Shown in pieces: positions 21,901 through 30,830 of a stretch of DNA of 64,000 nt (positions are counted from its first letter, which is position 1; every line of letters starts with the position of its first letter). This DNA is from Discostella pseudostelligera (taxonomy: Eukaryota; Bacillariophyta; Thalassiosirophyceae; Thalassiosirales; Thalassiosiraceae). Location: contig JALLBK010000070.1 in assembly GCA_036940085.1 (NCBI GenBank), positions 1 to 64,000 on the forward strand, in the 5' to 3' direction. The position numbers were made by a program, and so were the translations under genes. The notes under the pieces are model-generated. The model searched no databases and was not told where the DNA came from. It saw only the letters and a list, made by a program, of their open reading frames with translations.

Positions 21901-22011
21901 GCTGGAGGGAACAAATGCCGATGAGCACACGAGGGATGCGGCGACAGTGAGGAAGGAGAGGAGGGTGTGTTTGTGAAGTAGCATCTCGATCGGGACGGAC
22001 TTGTGATGCAA
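18943..22011 (-). CDS. bifunctional aspartokinase / homoserine dehydrogenase, plastid-targeted
   Basis: A single-exon 1022-residue protein. Residues 1-35 form a signal peptide ending in SSAFVP, an ASAF-type motif that marks diatom plastid import, followed by a Ser-rich transit region. The more likely start is Met10 (MLLHKHTLLSFL). The aspartokinase domain begins near residue 105 with HKFGGASLADAEL and includes GSDYSATIFAKL and YFGAQVLHPSAM. Two ACT regulatory modules follow (VDRVSLLTLEGA, MAIVAIVGEGMA). The NAD(P) domain of homoserine dehydrogenase starts with VAILGGTGKLGSALIRQL and ends with FVIDVANGKCKC. It phosphorylates aspartate and reduces aspartate semialdehyde in the threonine/methionine branch. 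ACT domains imply feedback by threonine. The order matches plant and bacterial ThrA. Confidence 0.93.
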   Translation of the reverse strand: MHHKSVPIEMLLHKHTLLSFLTVAASLVCSSAFVPSSMCKLTSTSCQNNQRQGGLSASSRRQSSTTSLSRVGASISSATSTSSSIHSSEICPSSVTSPNNSPNPWEVHKFGGASLADAELYRTVGDLLVRESSGRRLRSVDDKPDDDGDDIVNGDEGEVEHSGPIPTMAIVSARGGMTDQLVAVVDSALQDIHQAETVLDRALEGQISILNELAPPEITREIEERMRKDAQDILSVVQSLRMIRSVPPSVMEVVTGFGEIWSAQTLFAYLKHKGVKTAWLDARDVLIVKSENANAGLGEKGSSSSTRGVVPLWAETARRMEEWWSTVGRKEGVNFTNNDGTNLEGSNDSAPIVVATGFVATTSDGVPTTLKRSGSDYSATIFAKLVASSRVTMWKNTDGVYTADPRRVPEAFSISSLKYDEAMELAYFGAQVLHPSAMVPCIDSNIPVYVRNIFNPAFRGTVIQGRCASLSEVNQDGKVVNWRSKKGEIPIKGITSVDRVSLLTLEGASVIGGAEVAERFMGAMAGASIDVLMVTQASSESSITVVVPENQGRAALGALESTFELELSRSNVNSISLTDSPMAIVAIVGEGMAMRSGVSASFMSSLAKANVNIRVIAQGSSERQVAVVVEAKDVSRALRAAHMAFTLSQTMVSVAILGGTGKLGSALIRQLTAQKESLAKNLNFGVGVNTIASSSKMIMGKNGKCLMEYDDVEKLLESNDAQDLDIDAFTASLEADVNPNRVIIDCTNDDNLADLYEKWMSLGVNVISPGRRAAAGPLERYCAIQKAKRANTVEWQYESSVGSALPILSTLRDLVQTGDDVLLLRGCLSGTMAYVFNHMNEEVSFSEAVRLAVEQDFAEDDIREDLSGIDVCRKIVILARELGLNLSVEDVEVESLIPVEIRDKEYNGSKSEVRAAVLEDIKALDSPMLERYKEAIAEGKLLRYKFVIDVANGKCKCNLEAVDNIDTLYRLRDNENLVAFETSRYTTSPLIVKGAAAGPDLSASGMFADLLRLGRAFVGSQS

Positions 22012-22823
22012 AAACTATACTGCAGATATTATGAAAGAAGATGACGACTACCTATTGAAGATTCATCCTCTCGCAGTGGCAGAGAGGTATCGTAGGAGCA
22101 AGAAGTGGAAGTGGAGGAAGATTGAGGACGCGACGACGTCGATGACGATGAAGTGAGAGTGTGATGCTGATGCTGCTACTGAGGAAGCTTGCTTCCGCGA
22201 GCTGCCGCCGACGCCGACGGCGTGTTCATTGGATCTTTTTGTTGCTTGCATTTGCACTTGCATGCAAAGGAGCGAGAGGGGGCGGGCTTGTGTGGTCCGG
22301 AAGCTTTGGTGACAGACAGACGTGCACCAGAAGAAAATCTCTACGACATCTACGAACCACATCCATCGCCCTCGACCTCAAGAATAGACCATGACCATGG
22401 CCGCCGAAAATCGTACTCGTACCACGAAATACGTTGCACATACTCTCCCAATGCAATATCTAACAGTCACGAACTGAGTCATGAGTGGATCTTTTTGCTA
22501 CTGGTTCCTCTCTATGTGAACCCTGCGCGGCCACGTCGGCAGCGGCGACACGTCAGCGCCGACGGACACCACCGACCAACCTGCCGCCGGCCGCCTGCTG
22601 CCACCATCGTCGTCGGCCAACGCCATCGTCATCGTCGGCCATCGACGCAGACCAAAGCAGTAAATCAAAGCTAATCAAAGCATCCATCAGCATCAGCCTC
22701 AGCATCAGCATCAGCATCAGTCCCAGCTGCATCAGCAATACAAGCATATGCAGAAGAAGTTGTCTCTGCCAATAACACTCGGGTGCCATTCATAATTTTT
22801 GTTGTTGGAACGCAACCGCAATC
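22012..22823. promoter_or_regulatory. divergent promoter region between two plastid-protein genes
   Basis: It lies between the aspartokinase/homoserine dehydrogenase (-) and the hydrolase (+). It contains a (CAGCAT)n-like tract at about 22679-22735 and no gene that can be supported. Short ORFs are Arg/His-rich and unsupported. Confidence 0.4.
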
Positions 22824-24074
22824 ATGATGTTCCAAGGAATATTCTTCGTTTTGGTGTTGGCGACCGATTCGTCATCGGCATTTGCTCCGATGAGCCTCGC
22901 CGCTGGTCGATACAATGATTTCGTCTCACCCACCACCACCACCACCACCACAACGCAGGTGGCGGCGCAATCTCCTGTCATCGTCGTCGACACGGCTTCT
23001 GCAGAGACGGCAGCAACAGCAATGACAGCACCGTCGTCCTCTTTCCTACAAGACTTTCAGCTTACTGCATCCTCCACCCGCCTCCCTTATTCACCCACCG
23101 GCTACTCTACATGGAAATGGAAGACTCATCACAATGCACAGAATCATCATCAACAACAACAACCCTCTGTACAAACAACTCATTCCATCAATTACCTCGA
23201 AGTAGGTGATCCATCCAAACCTGCCATTCTCCTAGTTCATGGATTCGGCGCCTCGTCGTATCATTGGCGGTACAACATTCCGATATTGGCACAAAAATAC
23301 CACGTATATGCACTCGACTTGCTTGGGTTTGGATGGAGCGATAAACCCATCATGGATTATGATGCTAGCGTTTGGAGAGATCAGGTCGTGGATTTTGTAA
23401 ATGAGGTCATTCTTGTGCATGCAAAAGATAAGAAGGTGGCAATTGCCGGCAATTCATTGGGTGGATACACTGCCATGTATGCCTCCTCAGACGACCGGAT
23501 AAAAGACAATGTCAGTGGTTGCATATTACTCAATGCTGCGGGAAGATTTCGTGACCCAGAAGTACCCGATGACAACAAGGCAGAACCCAATCCAATTATC
23601 AAATCAATATCCTCGGCAATACAACGATTTGTCATTGCCTGTTCGTTCGTTTACACCAAGCAGCCAGCAAGAATTGAACAAATATTGCGTCAGGTGTACC
23701 CAATCAATGATGCTAATGTCGATTCCGAGTTGGTGGAATCGATTCGTACACCAGCGTTGGATTCATCCGCCGCAGAAGTATTCTATCGTGTCATCACCAA
23801 AACGGGCAGTGGGAAGCAACCATACGTTGACCATATCTTGAAAGAGTTGGACACTGTACCAGTACTACTAGCATGGGGGGAGTCTGACCCGTGGATACGA
23901 TCAGCGGCGGCAGATAAGATTCAGAGGTTGCATGCGGAGTTCCATAAGGACGATGAAAGGAGTTGGATTAAGCGTGTGAGCATCGATGCAGGACATTGTC
24001 CACATGATGAAGCGCCGGAGGCGGTGAATGATGCCATTTTGGAGTTTGCAGATACAATCTTTGGTAGCCAGTGA
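22824..24074 (+). CDS. plastid-type alpha/beta hydrolase, pheophytinase-like
   Basis: 416 residues, one exon. The signal peptide MMFQGIFFVLVLATD ends in SSSAFAP, an ASAF-like plastid motif. A low-complexity Thr/Gln linker leads to the hydrolase fold near residue 125: LLVHGFGASSYHW (oxyanion loop), YALDLLGFGWSDKP, the nucleophile elbow GNSLGGY, a late Asp in WGESDPWIR and the catalytic His in AGHCPHDEAPEAVN. The GHCPHDE-PE-VN block and the GNSLGGY elbow are typical of the plant and cyanobacterial group that includes pheophytinase, which removes phytol from pheophytin. That substrate is an inference; other esters are possible. The first ATG has a second Met directly after it. Confidence 0.8.
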   Translation: MMFQGIFFVLVLATDSSSAFAPMSLAAGRYNDFVSPTTTTTTTTQVAAQSPVIVVDTASAETAATAMTAPSSSFLQDFQLTASSTRLPYSPTGYSTWKWKTHHNAQNHHQQQQPSVQTTHSINYLEVGDPSKPAILLVHGFGASSYHWRYNIPILAQKYHVYALDLLGFGWSDKPIMDYDASVWRDQVVDFVNEVILVHAKDKKVAIAGNSLGGYTAMYASSDDRIKDNVSGCILLNAAGRFRDPEVPDDNKAEPNPIIKSISSAIQRFVIACSFVYTKQPARIEQILRQVYPINDANVDSELVESIRTPALDSSAAEVFYRVITKTGSGKQPYVDHILKELDTVPVLLAWGESDPWIRSAAADKIQRLHAEFHKDDERSWIKRVSIDAGHCPHDEAPEAVNDAILEFADTIFGSQ

Positions 24075-24141
24075 GGATTAATTGTGTAACGTTCCGTTGA
24101 ATGATGGTCTACTTTAAATGCCCAGTCAAACACATGAACCG

Positions 24142-24994
24142 TCACTGATCTATCACTAACCAGACGAGACTTGCCGATAGAGGGAGAATCCACATCCCAA
24201 CTCCATGTCGAGTGGTTGCTGCTGCACCTTTAATACTGGGCGTGCAGACTGCAGTTCGCTCGTCATTCTTCTTGAATGGTTGCCCCGGAAAGAATGCTCG
24301 TATGTCATACGCGTCTTCGCCATCAACTACATCCATTTCACACCTCCAGATTTCTGATGCAAAGCCACATACCCGAAAGAGGTTCTCGCACACTGAACAA
24401 CAACATGATGAGGTGGTTTGCATGACGAATGTCCATAAAACAGCAAAGAGATTACCTGATTCGTATCTCACCTGATTGACAGACTGGTAGAGATTCACCG
24501 GTATCATCACTACATCGAGGGAAATTGATCCAGCACGTATACCTTGCATACGCATCTTGACAATCCTTATTCTGATAGTAATGGTAATAGCGAGATCCCT
24601 GCATCTTCTCCATCTCGATTCGAGATTGAATAGAATTGGTTACTGTCTGCTCAATCCAAGAGTCCTTGCTACGAATCGAATGAATATCCACCTGCTGCCC
24701 ATCATCACTCGTGCCAACAAGCCTTCCAAAGGGAAAATTTGTGTCGGCGGCCGTCCATGCATCGGTCGGTGTGGATGGTACACAGGGTGCATAATAGTTG
24801 CCAATCCACCGGCCACAGAATGGCAGGTCCGCTTTCCAAAGAGTCTCTGCTCGAGCAACCTCATCGGGTTGGGACGATTTGGGTAGGTATTTGTAGGCGC
24901 ACACACCACTATCTGTATTGTGAATGATGCATCCATAGGATGCGCTCACACTTAAGAGTATGAATGCAAAAGGAAGCCGAGATTGGTTGACCAT
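24142..24994 (-). CDS. secreted Frizzled-CRD-like cysteine-rich protein, possibly GPI-anchored
   Basis: Two exons, 24994-24472 and 24392-24142, with a 79-bp GT-AG intron that joins PVCQS to VCENLFRVCGF. The start is placed at 24994 because MVNQSRLPFAFILLSVSASYG is a clean signal peptide. The frame is also open to an upstream ATG at 25030. The mature part has Cys at CGRW, CQDAYARYTCWINFPRC, VCQSVCENLFRVCG and RC, close to the spacing of Frizzled-type CRDs, which bind lipids in animals. The C-terminus (MWILPLSASLVWLVIDQ) is hydrophobic with no charged tail, as for a GPI anchor. The ligand and role are unknown. Homologous CRD proteins occur in several protists. Confidence 0.65.
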
Positions 24995-25178
24995 GACGTC
25001 GTCTGTTGGCAGAGGGATAGAGAGAACCACTGAATAATAATTTAAAATTCAATTCTGTCCGAATATGAATATCCTGATCATTCAAATTCAAATATTATTG
25101 CCGTAATGAATACTTATGATTGTGAATTGCTGCGTCCTTTAGATACATTATGTCTCAACTTAACAGATTCCTATCAAT

Positions 25179-28100
25179 TCATACAATACTCAGCGTACAA
25201 TACTGCTTGTGTGCATTGAACTCCAAACGAACGCTGGTGTTCTTCTCAGATGGTTGAGGCACGCCGCCCATTGATGTCAGTTTATGAAAGAAAAGTAAAT
25301 TATGCACGCACACCTTGGCGAGATGTAAAAGTTCCTGTCTTCGAATCGGTATGAATAAATCATCATCGTGGCGCTTCTCTAGCAAGGCAGTGGCTGGTTT
25401 ATCACCACATTCTAGAACAATCGCACCCAAAAGCCAATCAATCGCGCCTTTTGCAGACCGAAAGCAGTTTGTGGCGGAAGCAACCAAATCATCACTTGCA
25501 ACCGTAGAAAAATCAGTGCCCCACACGTAGTCTTCATACGTCAGCGGAGGAGGATGTGGTATAGTTCGAAATGCCTCATACCTCTTCTCAAAACGTCTCT
25601 TGTGCGTGGTGAACATCGTAATTGAGGTAGGGGGGTTGCTGCAACGAAAGAAGAAGAAGTAGAAACATGAGACAAAGTAGGTATCAACCCTAGTTTCACG
25701 GAAACAGATTGCACTCACGTGAGCAGCTTCGCTTGAGAGAGTACTGCAATATTGTGTACAACACCTCGGCATAAATCTCTTCGGAGTAAGAGAGTTGTGT
25801 ATTCTAGACGTTCTTCAAAATCATCAGCTTTTCTATTATCATAGACTTCCGAGTCTTGAGCTGAAGTGGTTTGTTGCTTTGACTGTTTCCCCTTTTTCGA
25901 TTTAGGATTCTTTATCTTTTGCTGTTGATTCTGTCTCTCGGCATGCGTCTCGTTTTCTTCATGCTCCGTGACGGATCGCAACTCGTTTTCCATCCTTTGC
26001 ACCATATCTTCTTCGATGACTCCCTTCACATTGATCAGAGCACTAAGTAAGAAGTCTCGATACCAAAATGCAGTATGCAGGTCCCACCAGTTCGGATAAA
26101 GACCTAATTCTATCCCAAGACCTAGATGTCTCTCCATCAACCTGAGAGTATTCAGAATGACATAATTGGTAGCATATGATGGGGTTGTCTCTTTGTCAAG
26201 CCCATTATCAATCATGAATTTCTCATCGACGGCTGCACTTTCATATTGAAGGAGTTCAAATGCAGGTAGTAAGATCGTTTCAGTGTAGCCCCTCTCTCGA
26301 TGGCGATTCAGACACAGGGCTTTCAGTGTTTCATACATCGGTTTAACCATCAGAGAAAGCAAATCAGTTGATACGATGAGCTGATCAGGCACAGCGCACT
26401 GTCTCATATGTTGAGCTGCGGGACGAGAAATACCGAACACTATCAGCCAACACGAAATGGCAAGTGAGCTTGGAACAATAATCACTTACCAATTAAAAAT
26501 GCGAAGTCATATTGCCCGAATAGTTTCTCATCGAAGTATAGATTCATGACGACAAGGGAACGAGATAGAATATTCATTCCAACCGGTGTTTCCGTCTCCA
26601 GCCCTCCCTTGGTCGATGCTTCTTTTTCATGCGCATGAAACGGAACTGCACCGCCACAGCCACGCAAGGAATTATGTTCCAGTATTGTTGTGATTCGTCC
26701 AAAGCTATTGCCAGATAGAATAGGATCACAAACACCCCATTCCAATTCCGCTGCCAAATAAGAGAGCGATGCTGTCACGTCAAACACACTACGGAAACAA
26801 GCCTTTCGGACAGGAGCATTTCCCAAGTACCGCCGATTTACAAATGGATCAAATGATGCCGAGAGCAATAGATTCAGCTCTGGCTCATCACACCGAGTTT
26901 GCAATTGCCCATTGAGACCAACCAATCCAATCTTTGATAATTCTATGATGATGTCGTTCACACGCAATTTGTCGAGCAACTTCACAGTCTCTCGAGACCT
27001 CTGAACTGCAAGATTCGCAAATGCGCGAACAGTGTTCCCGCTGAGGTTCGAAAGCATATGCACGGCTTGATAGAATGATTGCTGCAAACGAAGTATCGTC
27101 TCCAATGCCTCTATTGTAGAATTCATTTCACCCACATTATTTGCCACAGCGCAAGAGGAGCGAAATGAATGGAGATGAGATAACGCAGTATCCCAAATAA
27201 TTTCGCAATATTGGCTACCCTGTAGCGCGGGACAAAATCGCATGGTGGAACCACCGCTCTTCCTTGCTGTTTGGCCTTCACCACCAGGGTTGTCGTTGGT
27301 ATTATGGTCCACCACCATCGCCTTCTCCCCATGCAGTGCCACACCAAAATCTTCTTCTTCGTAAAAGTCGGCACTCACTACCACCAGCCGTACCGCCTCG
27401 GCAATGCGCACAATCCCCAAAGAGGATGCAAAGAGGAACCATCGCGCCACGTTTAGTTCATTACAATTAGTAAATTTCTCTCTTTGTTTGTCTTCATTCT
27501 CATATTTATGCAATGTCGCATAGGTATCATGAATACCCAATCGTTCTGCCATGTCCAGTAACACTCCATCGTGAAACCAAAGCATGCAATAGAGCGTCTC
27601 GGCGGCATTGGAACCACCATTATTCGTGCCAATATATGCTTCTAGGGCGGTCAATTGAAGTACAAGTAGAGGTAGTAATGACGTGGATGATAGTCGTAAA
27701 TTATTCCAATGCGGGAGGAGGGAGGGACAGGGTGGAGTTGGCACTAGTAGGGTGTTGGTCGACAGAGATGCACCACCGCCAGTAGAAGCATTGTTTTTGT
27801 TGTTGTTATTGTCTGGCAATACTGCACATAATGGCACACCATCACTTAAGCATGTTGGTGCAATTCGCGGAGGATATGTTATCAATGACGATGAATCGAA
27901 TGCATGAGTTTGTTGTTTTTGGGTATCTGAAGCTGATGAACCATTCCTTTCTCCGGATGGTGCAGGTGCGTTCGTAATAGACTCAGTTTCTGCGACGAGA
28001 GGAAATGGAATTTCACAACAGTCCATCCGTTTGTCCCCCAGTTCTAATGCTGACATGGCATCTAAAAGATTCAATTGGGGAAGTTTCTTTTGTGCTATCC

Positions 28101-28434
28101 GCTGACCAATATGTTGCGAATTGTTGTCATCGGTTGCAGATGGACTGTCACTACTATCCATCGCCGTTGTCTCGTGTACAACATCGAGAGATGACTTTCC
28201 CTGGACATGCAGACCCCCCAATAGGGTCCCATCTATCACTGTGTCGTCGCAGCAGTGATTGGCATCTCCATCATCTACTGTCGTCGTCGTCGTCGTCGTC
28301 GTCGTCGTGGGAGCTCTCGACAGCGGGGTGAATGGATGAGAGAGCGAAAGGCATTCCGAGGCGACGTGACGCACTAAAGCCGTGATTTCGAGATAATCAT
28401 CATCGCCATCACGGGAATAGGGAATTGATGACAT
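25179..28434 (-). CDS. NAA35: N-alpha-acetyltransferase 35, NatC auxiliary subunit (MAK10-like)
   Basis: Three exons, 28434-26490, 26415-25719 and 25638-25179, with 74 and 80-bp introns. Together they encode 1033 residues in frame. The signature MAK10 block is LLDAMSALELGDKRMDC (compare the usual AMSAIEMMDPKMD). Later blocks are YCMLWFHDGVLLDMAERLG, FLFASSLGIVRIAEAVR, FDPFVNRRYLGNAPVRKACF and, in exon 2, NYVILNTLRLMERHLGLGIELGLYPN in two halves. NAA35 anchors the NatC catalytic subunit to the ribosome for co-translational acetylation of Met-hydrophobic N-termini. The protein is longer than the human one (725 residues) because of polar inserts, including a Thr run near residue 45 and Asn-rich tracts. 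Confidence 0.8.
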
Positions 28435-28613
28435 GGGAGAATGCTTATGCTGGCAGTGGTGCGAGCCGTACGAGATGAGAGCATTAATGAAGCCGACACT
28501 ACTACTAAGATTTGGCGGCGGCCTAGGTTGGTGTAGATATGGTATGCATGGTGTGGATAGGCTGTGTGGATGTTGCGGGTGTGGTCCATCCGTCGTCCCG
28601 CTAAATCTTCTCC

Positions 28614-28623
28614 TCCCGCCAAA
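28614..28623. promoter_or_regulatory. E2F-like site upstream of NAA35
   Basis: TCCCGCCAAA (reverse TTTGGCGGGA), 180 bp before the NAA35 start codon. It abuts the palindromes of the piggyBac-like remnant. The role is inferred from the motif only. Confidence 0.3.
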
Positions 28624-28640
28624 CCGGTTATCCGGTGTCG

Positions 28641-28674
28641 CCTACTAATTAGTAGATTGCCTACTAATTAGTAG
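28641..28674. repeat. paired palindromes CCTACTAATTAGTAG, left of the piggyBac remnant
   Basis: Two copies (28641-28655 and 28660-28674) separated by ATTG. Two further copies, each with an additional final G, lie at 30440-30455 and 30630-30645, to the right of the transposase remnant. Confidence 0.8.
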
Positions 28675-28906
28675 ACCAGCAATAACCCTCTAGCATTATC
28701 AGTACACTTCTATTTAATCCAAAATTTTGATATGTTTCGTCACTATATTTGGGGAAGGTGCCGCTATCTGGGCTTGTTGTAACTCCTAGTAGTCATCTAT
28801 GTCGATCATTGTTAGTTATCACTATTGACGATTTTGGCGGAATTGATGTGTCAAAAAACATCCCCCCGCCCCCCTCGCCAAAATATCTACGTAGGAACTC
28901 GTTTTT

Positions 28907-30419
28907 TTGGTACCACAAAAAATTATTCATCCAATTATTTTGACGATGGTGCTCCGAAAGAAGGGTGGTATTGGTGCCGTCGGCAATCCATATGCAAGGT
29001 ACATTCACCCCAGCGGCCCCATCAGGGAACGATGGCCGAATACCTGGAAACAACATCAGTGCATGGGGGCAGTCATCTGTGGATTGTTCTCCAACTTGGG
29101 AATTTGGAGATAGGTGAGTTGACTGCAGATGGTATTCAAGTTGACGACGAGGGTCCCGCTCCCGAAAATGCGATCGAACAAGAACCAATAGCGGGGGAAG
29201 TGGGGGATTGGGAGGCACCATTGATTTGCGTGCGAAGGAACAACAGTGCAATAAAAGATACAGTTGGGAGATGGGCTGATAAAAGTTGGAAGCAAGTTGG
29301 CACGATGACGGAGCTTGCAATTTTTCGTATGACTTTTCCTGAAGAGTACATTAAAAGCGTCATGATCCCAGCAACAAACGCGCACTTACCTGGTGAGAAA
29401 TTGACTCTGAACGAGTTCTATGTTTGGCTTGGTTGTCGCTTTTTTATGGCATGTTTTGTTGGTGAGTTTGAAACGAGAGCATGGTGGTCAAAAAAAAGCG
29501 TGTCGCTTTGGGAGGGAGCCCCGTTTCGTCTTCGAAGTTTTATGGAACTTGAACGCTTCGAAGCAATCAATCGTGAACTACGATTGACAAATAAGGATAC
29601 GCCCTCTTTCGAAGACAAGTTTTACCAAGTGCGAGAGCTGCAGGGTGCATTTAACGATCACTACAAAGAAAAATATTCGCCGTCATGGCTGTCCTGCTTG
29701 GATGAGTCAATGAGTCCGTGGACGAACAAGTATTGTCCTGGATACATGTTCGTTCCACGGAAGCCGCATCCGTTTGGGAACGAATACCACACAATAGCTG
29801 ACGGGGATCAGGGGAAGCCAATCATGTGGAGGGCAAAAGTTCAAGAGGGGAAGGATCGCCCGAGCATCGTACCAGGCGAGTCGTGAACGGGCAAGTCACT
29901 ACGTTCAACTACACCGAGCCAATCTCCCGGCATAACACAGCAAAACACTACGTCGACGATGTCAACAACCGCCGACATGATCCTATTGGATTGGATGCTG
30001 GGTGGGCAACAAAAAAATGGGAACATCGTCAGCTTACGTTCTTTTTGTCGGTTGCAGAGGTGAATGCAATCAATTCACAGGCACGTGGACGGAACGCTCC
30101 GGCAGTGCCGACATTAGTTTTTCGGAAGAAATTGGCGAGACAAATGATTGAAAATAAGCTTAATGATGATGGGATACGAGTCAATTCACCAATGAAGCCT
30201 AAAAAGCGGGATAGCGATGCATTTTTGGACGAACATCACTTGGATACCAGGCCAAATTTCACTGGAGCATGGGATGAAAATGCAAAAAAGTTCAGGGACG
30301 TCGGGACCAAGTACTGCAAGACGGTGTGCGCAACGTGCCCAAGATTGACGCGGCGGTATTGTCGATGTAATAGGAGGGTGTCGATGTGTTATTTTTGCTT
30401 TGCGGACCATAAATCATAG
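28907..30419 (+). pseudogene. piggyBac-like (DDE_Tnp_1_7) transposase, internally deleted and frameshifted
   Basis: One frame, open from 28825 to 29886, carries the body: LNEFYVWLGCRFFMACF, WWSKKSVSLWEGAPF, SWLSCLDESMSPW (first catalytic Asp) and VPRKPHPFGNEYHTIAD. After a one-base shift near 29850 the second frame gives KHYVDDVNNRRHDPIGL (region of the last catalytic Asp), a WATKKWEHRQLTFFLSVAEV block and a Cys-rich tail (CKTVCATCPRL, CRCNRR, CYFCFADH). The stretch between the two halves, which should hold the second Asp, is missing. The protein is therefore inactive. The N-terminus probably belongs to another frame (MVLRKKGGIGAVGNPYARY at 28907), so a second shift near 29080 is likely. Confidence 0.75.
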
Positions 30420-30439
30420 AGAAATTGGGAAAACATCAA

Positions 30440-30645
30440 CCTACTAATTAGTAGGGGGGGAATTCGGGGATAGGGGTGGGTACAAGTATCATAACTTTTT
30501 AGTTATAAGGCCGTTTTCCTCCGTTTTTTTTTTGATTTGGTCGTCTTTGTCACCCAAAAAGGGTTTAAATAATGTATAAAAACGTTCGAAACGATTGTTA
30601 GAAGTTGATGTTTTTGCTCTCTATGTACGCCTACTAATTAGTAGG
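30440..30645. repeat. paired palindromes CCTACTAATTAGTAGG, right of the piggyBac remnant
   Basis: Two perfect 16-bp palindromes at 30440-30455 and 30630-30645, 174 bp apart, matching the left pair. Confidence 0.8.
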
Positions 30646-30685
30646 TTTGGGACGACGGAAAACCGATTTAGGTTCACATGAGTTC

Positions 30686-30755
30686 CACGTGTCCTTGCTT
30701 AGGGACACAAAATGAGTTCCACGTGTCTAGATTTGGGAGGCATGGTTTCCACGTG
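30686..30755. promoter_or_regulatory. three CACGTG (G-box) elements upstream of the GNAT-PhzF gene
   Basis: CACGTG at 30686, 30720 and 30750, in the contexts GAGTTCCACGTGTC (twice) and GTTTCCACGTGGAG, spaced 34 and 30 bp and ending 76 bp before the ATG. G-boxes bind bZIP or bHLH factors in plants and algae. Function here is inferred. Confidence 0.45.
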
Positions 30756-30830
30756 GAGTTGGTGAGGTATGTCCTTCTATCTCTCCAATCTCCCCAACAC
30801 AAACAAATCAAACAACAACTTCTTTGAACC

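Larger units (their letters stand above)
28641..30645. mobile_element. piggyBac-like element remnant
   Basis: The span is set by the palindromes on either side of the transposase remnant. I could not find a TTAA duplication with matching TIRs at these ends, so the true borders are open. Confidence 0.5.

Noticed and set aside
22189..22674. 161-codon Arg/His-rich ORF between the hydrolase and aspartokinase genes
   Set aside because: No motif, overlapping ORFs on both strands, low-complexity composition.
28641..30645. Palindromes as piggyBac TIRs with TTAA targets
   Set aside because: No TTAA at matching positions; only their bracketing arrangement is reported.
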